DNA of 64,000 nt from Martelella mediterranea. Its GTDB lineage: Bacteria > Pseudomonadota > Alphaproteobacteria > Rhizobiales > Rhizobiaceae. The position numbers and the translations under genes were made by a program. The stretch spans positions 1 to 64,000 of the forward strand of contig NZ_JAINWJ010000048.1 in assembly GCF_021021415.1 (NCBI RefSeq), given 5' to 3'. This document shows, one piece after another, positions 8,899-19,961 of the stretch (position 1 is its first letter; each line of letters starts with the position of its first letter). Below the pieces are notes generated by a model that worked only from the letters and a program-made list of their open reading frames with translations, had not been told where the DNA came from and searched no databases.

Positions 8899-10488
8899 CT
8901 AATAGCCAAGCGCTATGCCATCCTTGCGGTGGTCGGACGCACCCCACAGGATGCCGCGCTTATGGTCGATCATGATCGCCTGACAGCCGCCGAGCGGCTC
9001 GCCGGCGATGCGGGTGCGATGACCGCGCCGTTCCAGATCTCGCCTTATGTCATCGGATATCGTCGGCTCCAGGCTGATCGCACCTTCCGTGAAGAAGCTG
9101 CGGGGCTGGTCGGAGGCCATCTGGATATCGAAGCCGCGATCGATGACCTGCGAAATGAAATGGGCATGTCCGTTCGCCTGATACTGCCCGCCCATGACAC
9201 CAAAGGAAAGGAAGGGTTTGTCTCCATCAAACACCATGGCGGGAATGATCGTATGAAAAGGGCGTTTGGAGGGGCCTATGCAATTAGGATGACCCTCTGC
9301 CAGGGAAAAGCCGCTCCCTCTGTTTTGCAGCAGGACGCCTGACGCCTCGGCATAGATGCCACTGCCGAAGGATGCGAAGATCGAATTGATCAGCGAAATG
9401 GCATTGCCGTCGCGATCGACGACGCTGACATAGACGGTATCCTTGTGGACCGGCATGTCGAGCGCCTCGGCCGGCGAGGCCCTTTCGAGCGAGATCAAAG
9501 AGCGGATCGCCGAGATCCGCGTCTCATCGAGAAGATCGTCCAGGGAAACCATCATGGCATCGGGATCGGCGATATGGAGGTCGCGCTGGCGATAGGCCGA
9601 TTTCGCGGCTTCGGCCAGGAGGTGGATGCGATCGGCCGGGGAGACCTTTCCTTCCCTGAGGTCGAACCCATCCAGAATTCTGGCCATCAGCAAGGCGGCA
9701 AGCCCCTGGCCGTTCGGCGGGCACTCCAGCAGCCGATAGTCGCGGTAATCCACCCCGATCGGTTCGGCGATCTCCGGACGGGCGCGTTCGAAATCGGCGA
9801 GCGTGTGCAGCCCGCCCAGCTCATTGAGAGTCGCAACGATATCCTCGGCGACCTCGCCCTCATAAAAGGCCTTGCGCCCCTCGCGCGCGATCTTTTCGAG
9901 CGTGTTGGCCAAGGCGGGGTTATAGAGCCGGTCGCCGGTGACCGGAGCCTTGCCTCCCGGCAGAAACTGCCGCGCGGCCGGCGCGTGCCACCGCAACCGG
10001 TCGGCATAGCGCGCCCAGTCGCGCGCGACGCGCGGGGCAACGGTAAAGCCGTCGCGCGCGGCTTTGATTGCGGGCTGAAGGATCGCATCAAGTCCGATCC
10101 GGCCGAATGTCGCGCTCAGATAATCCCAGGCGCCGACAGCGCCGGGGATGGTGACCGAATGCACCGAAAGATCGGAAATTCCGGTCATGCCCTGCTCCAG
10201 GAAAAATTCCGGATGAGAAGCTTCCGGCGCGCGACCGGAGCCGTTGAGGGCGATCGGCCTTCCACCGGCTGGCGTGAACAGCGCAAAGCAGTCGCCGCCG
10301 ATACCCGTCATATGGGGATCAACCACGCCCTGAAGCGCAACGGCCGCGATCGCCGCATCCACCGCGTTGCCGCCGGCGCGCAGAATATCGAGCGCTGCCA
10401 GCGTCGCCTGCGGGTGTGAGGTTGCCGCCATCGCATTTTCCGCAAGCGCCACGGATCGTCCGGGCTTCATGAAGTCGCGCTCAAACAT
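8899..10488 (-). CDS. Gamma-glutamyltransferase family protein
   Basis: A 529-residue Ntn-hydrolase precursor of the gamma-glutamyltransferase family, which cleaves gamma-glutamyl amides such as glutathione. The N-terminal region has the usual ATSHPQATLAALDILRAGGN block. The autoprocessing site is the threonine in HKDTVYVSVVDRDGNAIS, which would become the new N terminus of the small subunit. The HFISQVIDRGFDIQMASDQP segment near the C terminus is also typical. I chose the start at 10488; upstream codons lengthen the frame to 10554 without homology. There is no convincing signal peptide, so it may be cytosolic, unlike classical periplasmic Ggt. Substrate could also be a gamma-glutamyl amide or acylated compound. 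Confidence 0.85.
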   Translation of the reverse strand: MFERDFMKPGRSVALAENAMAATSHPQATLAALDILRAGGNAVDAAIAAVALQGVVDPHMTGIGGDCFALFTPAGGRPIALNGSGRAPEASHPEFFLEQGMTGISDLSVHSVTIPGAVGAWDYLSATFGRIGLDAILQPAIKAARDGFTVAPRVARDWARYADRLRWHAPAARQFLPGGKAPVTGDRLYNPALANTLEKIAREGRKAFYEGEVAEDIVATLNELGGLHTLADFERARPEIAEPIGVDYRDYRLLECPPNGQGLAALLMARILDGFDLREGKVSPADRIHLLAEAAKSAYRQRDLHIADPDAMMVSLDDLLDETRISAIRSLISLERASPAEALDMPVHKDTVYVSVVDRDGNAISLINSIFASFGSGIYAEASGVLLQNRGSGFSLAEGHPNCIGPSKRPFHTIIPAMVFDGDKPFLSFGVMGGQYQANGHAHFISQVIDRGFDIQMASDQPRSFFTEGAISLEPTISDDIRRDLERRGHRTRIAGEPLGGCQAIMIDHKRGILWGASDHRKDGIALGY

Positions 10489-10637
10489 GGTATTCCAGTC
10501 TCCGGAGCCTGACGGCAACGGCGCATCCACTGCCGCCGCGATTGGTACAAGCACCGATCTTATCCGGCCCGCTCACCGTAAAACAAGCGTCTTAGCAACG
10601 AACACAATTCCCGGGCTCCTTTGGCATCGATCCTGCG

Positions 10638-10686
10638 CACGCCATCTCTCGTTCACCGCGCCGGGTATGCAGACCCGGATGGCGTG
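10638..10686. repeat. Nested inverted repeat upstream of the toxin-antitoxin pair
   Basis: CACGCCATC (10638-10646) pairs with GATGGCGTG (10678-10686), and inside it CCGGGT (10661-10666) pairs with ACCCGG (10673-10678). No T-run follows. It lies in the divergent gap between the glutamyltransferase and the antitoxin. It could be a transcription barrier or a mobile palindrome remnant. Confidence 0.4.
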
Positions 10687-10712
10687 AGACCGCCTTCGGG
10701 AGCAAGTCTTCT

Positions 10713-10752
10713 TGCCAAATGGCGCGATAGATATTATATTTCGCCAAAAGGC
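10713..10752 (+). promoter_or_regulatory. Promoter and twin operators of the Xre-RES operon
   Basis: A candidate promoter has TTGCCA (10713-10718), a 16-bp spacer and TATATT (10735-10740). Two copies of GCC-N4-GGC flank the -10 box: GCCAAATGGC at 10714-10723, overlapping the -35 box, and GCCAAAAGGC at 10743-10752. Their centres are 29 bp apart. This placement is what an autoregulated antitoxin operon needs. The second copy ends 16 bp before the antitoxin ATG. Confidence 0.6.
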
Positions 10753-10768
10753 AAAGATTGGATCGAAT

Positions 10769-11182
10769 ATGCCGCACCTGAAACTTATCGAAAAAACCGC
10801 GTACCAGTCAGCCGCACCGGAAATCACAGATGCGGAAGGCGAAGCCATGGCGCGGGCGGCGGTCAATCTGTTCTCCCGGTGGGGGGTGACCGACGTCCAG
10901 GCCTGTATCCTGCTTGGCGGACTGTCTTTGCGCACCTGGTCGCGATGGAAAACCGGCGAAATCGGGCGTATCCCGCGCGACCTTAAGGCCCGGCTATCGA
11001 ACCTGATGGGGATCCACAAGGCGCTCAGGATCATTTTCACGGAGGCCGGGCGGAGTTATGAGTGGGTGCGATTGGGCAATGAGGCTTTTGGCGGGGCCTC
11101 CGCGCTTGACGTCATGCTCGGCGGCGAATTGACCGATATCATGCGGGTGCGTCGCTATCTCGACAATGTCAGAGGCGGTTGA
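10769..11182 (+). CDS. Antitoxin, Xre/MbcA/ParS toxin-binding domain (DUF2384)
   Basis: A 137-residue antitoxin of the Xre-RES (MbcA-MbcT-like) type. A helical DNA-binding domain (about residues 20-75) contains DVQACILLGGLSLRTWSRWK, and the C-terminal DUF2384 toxin-binding domain contains YEWVRLGNEAFGGASALDVM and ends in VRRYLDN. The start at 10769 follows the operator region and avoids a spurious N-terminal extension that would cover the promoter. Its stop overlaps the toxin's TTG start (TTGA at 11179-11182), as expected for coupled translation. It should neutralise the RES toxin and repress its own promoter. Confidence 0.88.
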   Translation: MPHLKLIEKTAYQSAAPEITDAEGEAMARAAVNLFSRWGVTDVQACILLGGLSLRTWSRWKTGEIGRIPRDLKARLSNLMGIHKALRIIFTEAGRSYEWVRLGNEAFGGASALDVMLGGELTDIMRVRRYLDNVRGG

Positions 11183-11901
11183 CGTTGAAGACCCCAAAGA
11201 CTGTTCGCGTAAAATGGGCGAAGACCCATCGGATCATACGCTCCCGCTTCCCGCCGATCGATCTCTTCGAAGACATCGCCGATCCTGCCGACTGGGACGC
11301 GATCCTGTCCGCCGAGGGCAAGACCAATCCGCGCGTCAGCGAGAGTGTTGGCATGCTTGATCTGGTGCCGGCCGAACGGCGGGTCGCCGGCAACGGGGCC
11401 TCGTGGGCGATGGCGCCCTTTGTTCACATTTCGACCGATCGTCCCAGCAGATATAGCGATGGATCTTTTGGCATCTACTATGCCGGGGATCGGATCGAAG
11501 TCGCGCTGTTTGAAACCATCCATCACCACGCAAATTTCATGGCTGCGACGGGACAGCGCCCTGGATGGACTTCGGACTTCAGGGAACTTGTCGGCGCTGT
11601 TGATGCCGACCTCCACGATGTCACCGACCGCGCGTGTTTCGCCGATCTCTATGACCCCGACGACTATCAGAGCCCGCAAGCGCTTGGCGCGCGCCTCCGC
11701 AGCCAGAACGCCGACGGGATTATCTATCGCAGTGTGCGATATCCCGACGGATTGGCGATCGCGATGTTCTGGCCGGATATCGCCGGCATTCCAAAACAGG
11801 GTCAGCATTTCTCGTATTACTGGGATGGCGACAAGGTCAGCCAGGTCAAGAACCTTGGCTCGGGCGAGGTTTTCTCGGTGGTCGCCGACACAGGCATGTA
11901 A
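11179..11901 (+). CDS. RES-domain toxin (predicted NAD-degrading)
   Basis: A 240-residue RES-domain protein. Characterised RES toxins deplete NAD+ by hydrolysis or phosphorolysis. The domain's conserved Arg, Glu and Ser are plausible in HRIIRSRFPP (about residue 20), FGIYYAGDRIEVALFETIHH (about residue 100) and NADGIIYRSVRYP (about residue 185). The start is an unusual TTG overlapping the antitoxin stop by four bases, which probably keeps toxin yield below antitoxin. The protein is complete with no frameshift, so the pair looks intact. It converges on gyrB; this may be chance, or may keep the module from being lost. Confidence 0.88.
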   Translation: MTLKTPKTVRVKWAKTHRIIRSRFPPIDLFEDIADPADWDAILSAEGKTNPRVSESVGMLDLVPAERRVAGNGASWAMAPFVHISTDRPSRYSDGSFGIYYAGDRIEVALFETIHHHANFMAATGQRPGWTSDFRELVGAVDADLHDVTDRACFADLYDPDDYQSPQALGARLRSQNADGIIYRSVRYPDGLAIAMFWPDIAGIPKQGQHFSYYWDGDKVSQVKNLGSGEVFSVVADTGM

Positions 11902-11953
11902 GGCGCTTCTTGGGCAAGGGATACCCCTCGCCTTCCCCAAGGATGACTAAGAC

Positions 11954-11980
11954 GGCGGGGAAAGATCGCTCTTCCCCGCC
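11954..11980. terminator. Hairpin between the toxin gene and gyrB
   Basis: GGCGGGGAA (11954-11962) and TTCCCCGCC (11972-11980) form a perfect 9-bp stem with a 9-nt loop between two converging genes. It lacks a T-run, so it may act as a bidirectional stop helped by Rho. Confidence 0.55.
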
Positions 11981-11989
11981 AGCCGACCG

Positions 11990-14889
<2,900 letters not shown>

Positions 14890-15807
14890 ATGAAACGATT
14901 TCTCACCCTGACCGGCGCACTCGCGCTCGCCGCTTTTACCGCAGCCCAGTCCGCCTCCGCGGCTCCCGTGGTCGTCTCCTCCAAGATCGATACCGAGGGC
15001 GGCGTGCTCGGCAACATCATCCTGCAGACGCTGCAGGCGAACGATATTCCGACGGAAAACAAGATCCAGCTCGGCGCCACGCCGATCGTCCGTCAGGCGA
15101 TCACCGAAGGCCAGATCGACATCTATCCGGAATATACCGGCAATGCCGCCTTCTTCTACAACAAGGCGGACCTGCCCGTGTGGAAGAACGCCCAGGAAGG
15201 CTATGAAGAGGCCAAGAAGCTCGACTATGACGCCGAGAAGATCGTCTGGCTGACGCCGGCCAACGCCAACAACACCTGGGCAATCGCGATCCGCCAGGAA
15301 ATCGCCGAGGACAACAATCTGACCGATCTTTCCGAGCTCGGCAAATACATCGCCGATGGCGGCGACATCAAGCTCGCGGCCTCGTCCGAATTCGTGACCT
15401 CGCCATCCGCGCTGCCGGCCTTCGAGAAGGCCTATGACTTCCACCTCGAATCCGACCAGTTGATCACCCTTTCGGGCGGCGATACGGCGGCAACCATCGC
15501 GGCGGCCGCCAAACAGACCTCCGGCGCCAATGCCGCCATGGTCTACGGCACCGATGGCGGCATCGCGCCGTCCGGCCTGAAGGTGATGGATGACGACAAG
15601 AGCGTGCAGCCGGTCTACCTGCCGACCCCGATCATCCGCGAGGCGCGCCTTGAGGAATATCCGCAGATCGCGGAGATCCTGAAACCGGTCTTCGAGGCCC
15701 TCGACCTTGAAACCCTGCAGGACCTCAACGGCCGCGTCCAGGTTGGCGGTGAACCGGCCGATGCTGTCGCCAAGGAGTTCCTGACGTTGAACGGGTTCGT
15801 GAAGTAA
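14890..15807 (+). CDS. osmF: Osmoprotectant ABC transporter substrate-binding protein (OsmF/YehZ type)
   Basis: A 305-residue periplasmic binding protein of the OpuAC family for quaternary amines such as glycine betaine or choline. A signal peptide (MKRFLTLTGALALAAFTAAQ) with an Ala-x-Ala cleavage site near residue 25 is clear. IDIYPEYTGNAAFFYNK is a hallmark of the OsmF/ProX-like subgroup. It heads osmF-yehY-yehX-yehW in the same order as E. coli yehZYXW, with a repeat element between it and the first permease gene. In E. coli this system has low affinity and responds to stress; the ligand here is uncertain. Confidence 0.9.
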   Translation: MKRFLTLTGALALAAFTAAQSASAAPVVVSSKIDTEGGVLGNIILQTLQANDIPTENKIQLGATPIVRQAITEGQIDIYPEYTGNAAFFYNKADLPVWKNAQEGYEEAKKLDYDAEKIVWLTPANANNTWAIAIRQEIAEDNNLTDLSELGKYIADGGDIKLAASSEFVTSPSALPAFEKAYDFHLESDQLITLSGGDTAATIAAAAKQTSGANAAMVYGTDGGIAPSGLKVMDDDKSVQPVYLPTPIIREARLEEYPQIAEILKPVFEALDLETLQDLNGRVQVGGEPADAVAKEFLTLNGFVK

Positions 15808-15843
15808 GGTCGGAGTTTCAACCTAACCGCAAAGCCCCCCAAT

Positions 15844-15981
15844 AATCTCCCCCCTTGAGGGGGAGATGTCGCGAAAGCGACAGAGAGGGGTACAGGGCAT
15901 AAGCCGCAAGCTCCGAATTCGCAGAGCGGGTTCACCCCTCTCTGCCCCTGTCGGGGCATCTCTCCCTCAAGGGGAGAGATT
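15844..15981. repeat. Palindromic intergenic repeat (copy 1)
   Basis: A left arm beginning AATCTCCCCCCTTGAGGGGG and a right arm ending in CCCTCAAGGGGAGAGATT form a long imperfect inverted repeat. Inner blocks are CAGAGAGGGGT against ACCCCTCTCTG. Related sequence recurs at 40783-40939, and short cores at 48156-48178 and 60766-60779. It splits osmF from the downstream transporter genes. Confidence 0.75.
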
Positions 15982-16039
15982 GTTTGGAGCAAGTTCGTCC
16001 GCCCCTGGGAAACACCCACCGACAGCCAAAAGGCAGAAC

Positions 16040-17230
16040 ATGTCAGCCATCACCGAGACAGAGACGAGCGCGGCCGGAAGACTCGACAAGCTTGGCGTCA
16101 TCGTCGCCGCGATCGCGCTTATCGGCCTGTTCGCCCAGCCCTTCGCGCTGTCGCGTGCAAACCGCATCGTTTCCGCCGAGGGCGTCATGGTCTGGGCGGC
16201 GATGCCGATGGCGCAGGCGATCGCACTGATCGCCTTCCTGCTGGCCGTAATTGCCGCCATACTGCTCAAAACCCCGGTGAACCTCCGGCTTGCCGCCAGC
16301 ATCGCGGCGATTGCCGCACTCGCTGTCATGGTCGGCAGATCCGGCGCTTTTCTGATGCCAGACGACAACCCCTATGCCCGCGTTTCGCCGGGCGGCGGGT
16401 TCTGGATCATGCTTTTCGCGTTTTCGATCGCGATGGCCGACGCGATCGTGCGCAAACAGCTTTCGCCGCTGGCAAGAGTCGCGTTTCTGGCCGCCGCGAT
16501 AATCGCGATCGGGGTATTGTTATGGTCGGGGGCATGGAGCGCGCTTTCGATCATCATGGAGTATGAAAACCGCGCCAGCGCCTTCTGGCGCGAGGGCCGC
16601 ACCCATGTGGCGCTGGCCTTCGGGTCGCTCGCTGCGGCGACGGCGGTCGGCATTCCGCTCGGTATCCTCTGCTTTCGCGCGCCGAAAGTGCGCGCCAGCA
16701 TTCTCAACAGCCTCAATGTGTTGCAGACCATTCCCTCGATCGCGTTGTTCGGCCTCTTGATCGCGCCGCTGGCCTGGATCGGCCGCACCGTGCCGGGGGC
16801 GGCGGCCATCGGCATTGCCGGGATCGGCTTTGCGCCGGCAATCGTGGCGCTGTTTGCCTATTCGCTGCTGCCGGTCGTTTCCAATACGGTCGCCGGCCTC
16901 GACAGCGTTCCGCGCGATGCCCGCGACGCCGCGCGCGGCATGGGCATGACTGGACGGCAATTGCTGTTCCAGATCGAGTTGCCGCTCGCCTTTCCGGTGA
17001 TCCTCACCGGCATCCGCATCGTGCTGGTGCAGAATATCGGACTGGCGGTCATCGCCGGGCTGATCGGCGGCGGCGGATTTGGCACCTTCGTGTTCCAGGG
17101 CATCGGCCAGACGGCGACCGACCTCGTGCTGCTCGGCGCGCTGCCGGTGGTCGGCATGGCCTTTGCCTCCGCCATCATTCTCGACGCGCTCGTGGAAATC
17201 AGCCAGAAAAAGGGGGATCGTCGCCCATGA
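16040..17230 (+). CDS. yehY: Osmoprotectant ABC transporter permease (YehY type)
   Basis: A 396-residue inner-membrane permease. The N-terminal half contains several extra transmembrane helices (for example VIVAAIALIGLFAQPFAL and QAIALIAFLLAVIAAILL); the C-terminal half is the usual BPD domain with the EAA-type loop DAARGMGMTGRQLLFQIELP. That two-part plan is the YehY form, longer than its partner YehW. The start at 16040 follows the repeat element; earlier codons in frame lie inside the repeat. Its stop overlaps the ATPase start (ATGA at 17227-17230). Confidence 0.88.
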   Translation: MSAITETETSAAGRLDKLGVIVAAIALIGLFAQPFALSRANRIVSAEGVMVWAAMPMAQAIALIAFLLAVIAAILLKTPVNLRLAASIAAIAALAVMVGRSGAFLMPDDNPYARVSPGGGFWIMLFAFSIAMADAIVRKQLSPLARVAFLAAAIIAIGVLLWSGAWSALSIIMEYENRASAFWREGRTHVALAFGSLAAATAVGIPLGILCFRAPKVRASILNSLNVLQTIPSIALFGLLIAPLAWIGRTVPGAAAIGIAGIGFAPAIVALFAYSLLPVVSNTVAGLDSVPRDARDAARGMGMTGRQLLFQIELPLAFPVILTGIRIVLVQNIGLAVIAGLIGGGGFGTFVFQGIGQTATDLVLLGALPVVGMAFASAIILDALVEISQKKGDRRP

Positions 17231-18165
17231 TCGAGATCGACGCCGTCACCAAGGTCTATGGCGAGGCGCGGGCCGTGGACAATGTCTCGCTCACCGTCGA
17301 GCGCGGCGAACTCGCGGCCATCGTCGGAACCTCCGGCTCCGGCAAGACCACGCTGATGCGGATGATCAACCGTCTTGTCGAGCCCACCTCCGGCACGATC
17401 CGCATCGACGGGCGCGACAACCGCGACCTGCCGGCCTACGAGCTGCGCCGCGGCATCGGCTACGCGATCCAGGGCCACGGCCTGTTTCCGCACCGCTCGG
17501 TCGCCGAAAACATTGCCACCGTGCCGAAACTGCTCGGCTGGGACCGCAAGAAGCGCGACGACCGCGTGGATGAACTGTTGACCCTCTTCAACCTCGAGCC
17601 CGAACTTTATCGCGATCGCATGCCGCAGGAGCTTTCCGGCGGCCAGAAGCAGCGCATCGGCGTGGCCCGCGCGCTTGCCGCAGAACCGGCGCTGTTGCTG
17701 ATGGACGAGCCCTTCGGCGCGCTCGACCCGATCATCCGCGCCAAGGCGCAGGAGGACCTGCTCAAGATCCAGCGGCAGTTCTCGACCACCGTGGTGCTGG
17801 TCACCCACGACATGGACGAGGCGATCCTGCTCGGTCACCGGATCGGCGTGATGCATGAGGGCAGGCTGTTGCAATATGCGCCGCCCGCCGAAATCATCGC
17901 CCACCCGGCCTCCGATTTCGTCAACGAATTGCTCGGCACCGGCGACAAGGCATTTCGCATGCTGTCGCTGACGGCGGCGTCGAAAATGGTGGAGGATGGC
18001 CCTGCCGAGGGACCGCCCATCGCTGACACCGCGACCCTGAGAGATGCGCTGGCGCAGATTCTCTGGACCGGACGCGACGCCGTGCCGGTGGAACGCGACG
18101 GCGTCATCATCGGCCGCATCACCCGCGAAAAGCTCTGGCAGCGGGCGGAAGGCCCGGCGACATGA
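17227..18165 (+). CDS. yehX: Osmoprotectant ABC transporter ATP-binding protein (YehX/OsmV type)
   Basis: A 312-residue ABC ATPase. Visible motifs: Walker A GTSGSGKTT (about residue 38), a Q-loop region in YAIQGHGLFPHRSVAENI, the signature LSGGQKQRIGVARAL, Walker B LLLMDEPFGALD, and the H-loop VTHDMDEA. The last 60 residues contain a single CBS-like piece (RDAVPVERDGVIIGRITREK), the region that senses ionic strength in related OpuA ATPases. Four-base overlaps with both neighbours point to one transcript with coupled translation. Confidence 0.92.
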   Translation: MIEIDAVTKVYGEARAVDNVSLTVERGELAAIVGTSGSGKTTLMRMINRLVEPTSGTIRIDGRDNRDLPAYELRRGIGYAIQGHGLFPHRSVAENIATVPKLLGWDRKKRDDRVDELLTLFNLEPELYRDRMPQELSGGQKQRIGVARALAAEPALLLMDEPFGALDPIIRAKAQEDLLKIQRQFSTTVVLVTHDMDEAILLGHRIGVMHEGRLLQYAPPAEIIAHPASDFVNELLGTGDKAFRMLSLTAASKMVEDGPAEGPPIADTATLRDALAQILWTGRDAVPVERDGVIIGRITREKLWQRAEGPAT

Positions 18166-18902
18166 AGCTTGCGATGCTGACAAGGCTGGCGCTTCTGGCG
18201 CTGCTCGTGGCCTTCATCGTCACGCCCGAGACCTTCGCGCCGGTCTTCGCGCCGTTCACGCAGAACAATGCGCCGGCGATCTATACCCAGACCAGCATAT
18301 TGTCGCTGACGCTGAGCCACCTTGCGCTTGTGGGGCTGGCGACGCTCGCCGCGACGCTGTTTTCCGTGAGCCTTGCGATCATCGTCACCCGGCCCTTCGG
18401 CGTCGAATTCCTGCCGCTGTCGCGCTCGATCGCCAATATCGGCCAGACCTTTCCGCCGGTCGCCGTGCTGGCGCTGGCCGTGCCGATCTTCGGCTTCGGG
18501 CCGATCCCGACGCTGATCGCGCTGTTTCTCTACGGGTTGCTGCCGATCTTTGAAAACGCGCTGACGGGGCTCACCAACCTGCCGGGCAATGTCTCCGAGG
18601 CCGCGCGCGGCGCCGGCATGACGGGATGGCAGCGGCTGGCACAGGTGGAATTTCCGCTGGCCTTCCCCGTCATCCTCGCCGGCATAAGGCTATCGGTGGT
18701 GATCTCGCTGGCGACGGCCACGATCGGCTCGACGGTGGCTGCCAAGACGCTGGGCGAGGTCATCATTGCCGGACTTCTGTCCAACAACACCGCCTTCGTG
18801 TTGCAGGGCGGCCTCGTGGTCGGTGTGCTGGCGCTTCTGATCCACGACGGCCTGGTCATGGTCGAACGCGCCATGGCGCGGCGCACCGGCCGACAGGCGT
18901 GA
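18162..18902 (+). CDS. yehW: Osmoprotectant ABC transporter permease (YehW type)
   Basis: A 246-residue permease with about six transmembrane helices and the EAA loop EAARGAGMTGWQRLAQVEFP. It is the short permease of the pair and likely forms a heterodimer with YehY. It is last in the operon; a stem-loop (18902-18931) begins at its stop codon. Confidence 0.9.
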   Translation: MKLAMLTRLALLALLVAFIVTPETFAPVFAPFTQNNAPAIYTQTSILSLTLSHLALVGLATLAATLFSVSLAIIVTRPFGVEFLPLSRSIANIGQTFPPVAVLALAVPIFGFGPIPTLIALFLYGLLPIFENALTGLTNLPGNVSEAARGAGMTGWQRLAQVEFPLAFPVILAGIRLSVVISLATATIGSTVAAKTLGEVIIAGLLSNNTAFVLQGGLVVGVLALLIHDGLVMVERAMARRTGRQA

Positions 18903-18931
18903 GGGCAGAGGGTTCTGCGCTGCGCTGCCCT
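18902..18931 (+). terminator. Terminator after the osmF-yehYXW operon
   Basis: AGGGCAG (18902-18908) pairs with CTGCCCT (18925-18931), followed by GTTCTT. It sits in the 34-bp gap between converging genes. Confidence 0.5.
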
Positions 18932-18936
18932 GTTCT

Positions 18937-19713
18937 TCAGGACTTGGCATCCTCGAACCGCTGCCAGATGCCGTCAAGCGCCTTCGACAGCGCCCGATAG
19001 ACCCCTTCCTCCTTCAGATGCGCCAGCACCTGTTCATTGGTGCCACCGCGGGTGGCGGATTCCTTTGTGAGATCGCCAAAGGAATGCTCCGGTGCGTTAT
19101 TCGCCGTGGCGGCAAGGGCGTAGAACACCGCGCCGGAAAATTCCCGGGCCTTGTCGGCCGGCACGTTCTTCGCCGCCAGCCAGTCGGCGATCGTCTCGTA
19201 ATAAGCGAAGGCGCCGGCAAGGGTGGCGGTGGCAACGCAGAGCGCCTGGTATTCTCCCGCGGTTTCGACCGCGACCGGCGTGCCGAGCGGCTCGAACAGG
19301 TCGACCACCTCCTGATGCGGCGGATGGATCGGCGTCGGGCCGCCATGAAAGGCGACGGCGGGCAACGGCGTGACCAGCGTGACCTTCTGCGCCGGCGCCG
19401 TCAGCTTCTCGATCTGCTCCACGCCATAAGTTGCCATGAACGAGACGACATGATGCGCGGGGCCGAATTTCAGACCTCCCAGAATATCGACGGCATCCTG
19501 CGGGCGCAGCGCCAGGCAGACCATCTCCGCCCCGTCGATGACATCCTGATTGCTGCCCGCGACCGTGACATTATCGAATTTGTCAGCAAGGTCGCGCGCA
19601 ATCGCCTCATTGCGCGGCGAAACGAGAATAGCGGGCTTTTCGCCCTCGACCGTGGAAAGGCCGGTGACCACGGCCCGGGTGATTTCGCCGGTTCCGATAA
19701 ACCCGATCGTCAT
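18937..19713 (-). CDS. Pyrroline-5-carboxylate reductase-like dehydrogenase
   Basis: A 258-residue member of the ProC superfamily. The N-terminal Rossmann motif is GFIGTGEITRAVVTG; CLALRPQDAVDIL and the C-terminal ESATRGGTNEQVLAHL (equivalent to the SPGGTT region of ProC) place it in the family. It differs from housekeeping ProC at several positions, so the substrate may be another imine. The start at 19713 has AAAGGAG six bases upstream; the longer frame is unsupported. It converges on the osmoprotectant importer; a proline link to osmotic stress is attractive but inferred. Confidence 0.8.
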   Translation of the reverse strand: MTIGFIGTGEITRAVVTGLSTVEGEKPAILVSPRNEAIARDLADKFDNVTVAGSNQDVIDGAEMVCLALRPQDAVDILGGLKFGPAHHVVSFMATYGVEQIEKLTAPAQKVTLVTPLPAVAFHGGPTPIHPPHQEVVDLFEPLGTPVAVETAGEYQALCVATATLAGAFAYYETIADWLAAKNVPADKAREFSGAVFYALAATANNAPEHSFGDLTKESATRGGTNEQVLAHLKEEGVYRALSKALDGIWQRFEDAKS

Positions 19714-19844
19714 GGCGGTCTCCTTTGCTGTTTGGCGCGCACCATAAGAACTACGCACCGGTTTGGAAACGGCGGAGAGAAAAAAGAAAACCGCCGGAGG
19801 TCGCCGGCGGCTCAATCTCTTGCGAAGTCCTCTCGCCTGGTCCC

Positions 19845-19943
19845 GTCATGCCGGCCTTGGGCCGGTATCCAGGCCGCACTGCCATACACTGGCGACAGAT
19901 ACGCATCTCACCGCCCTGGACCCCGGATCAAGCCCGGGGTGAC
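19845..19943. repeat. REP-like palindromic repeat (copy 1)
   Basis: The unit starts GTCATGCCGGCC and ends CCCGGGGTGAC, with an internal CCCTGGACCCCGGATCAAGC block. This is the widespread alphaproteobacterial interspersed palindrome. A diverged copy is at 34899-35005. Confidence 0.7.
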
Positions 19944-19961
19944 GGAAAATTATAGGGCCTT

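Noticed and set aside
15844-15981. CRISPR array
   Set aside because: A single palindromic element without regular repeat-spacer units.
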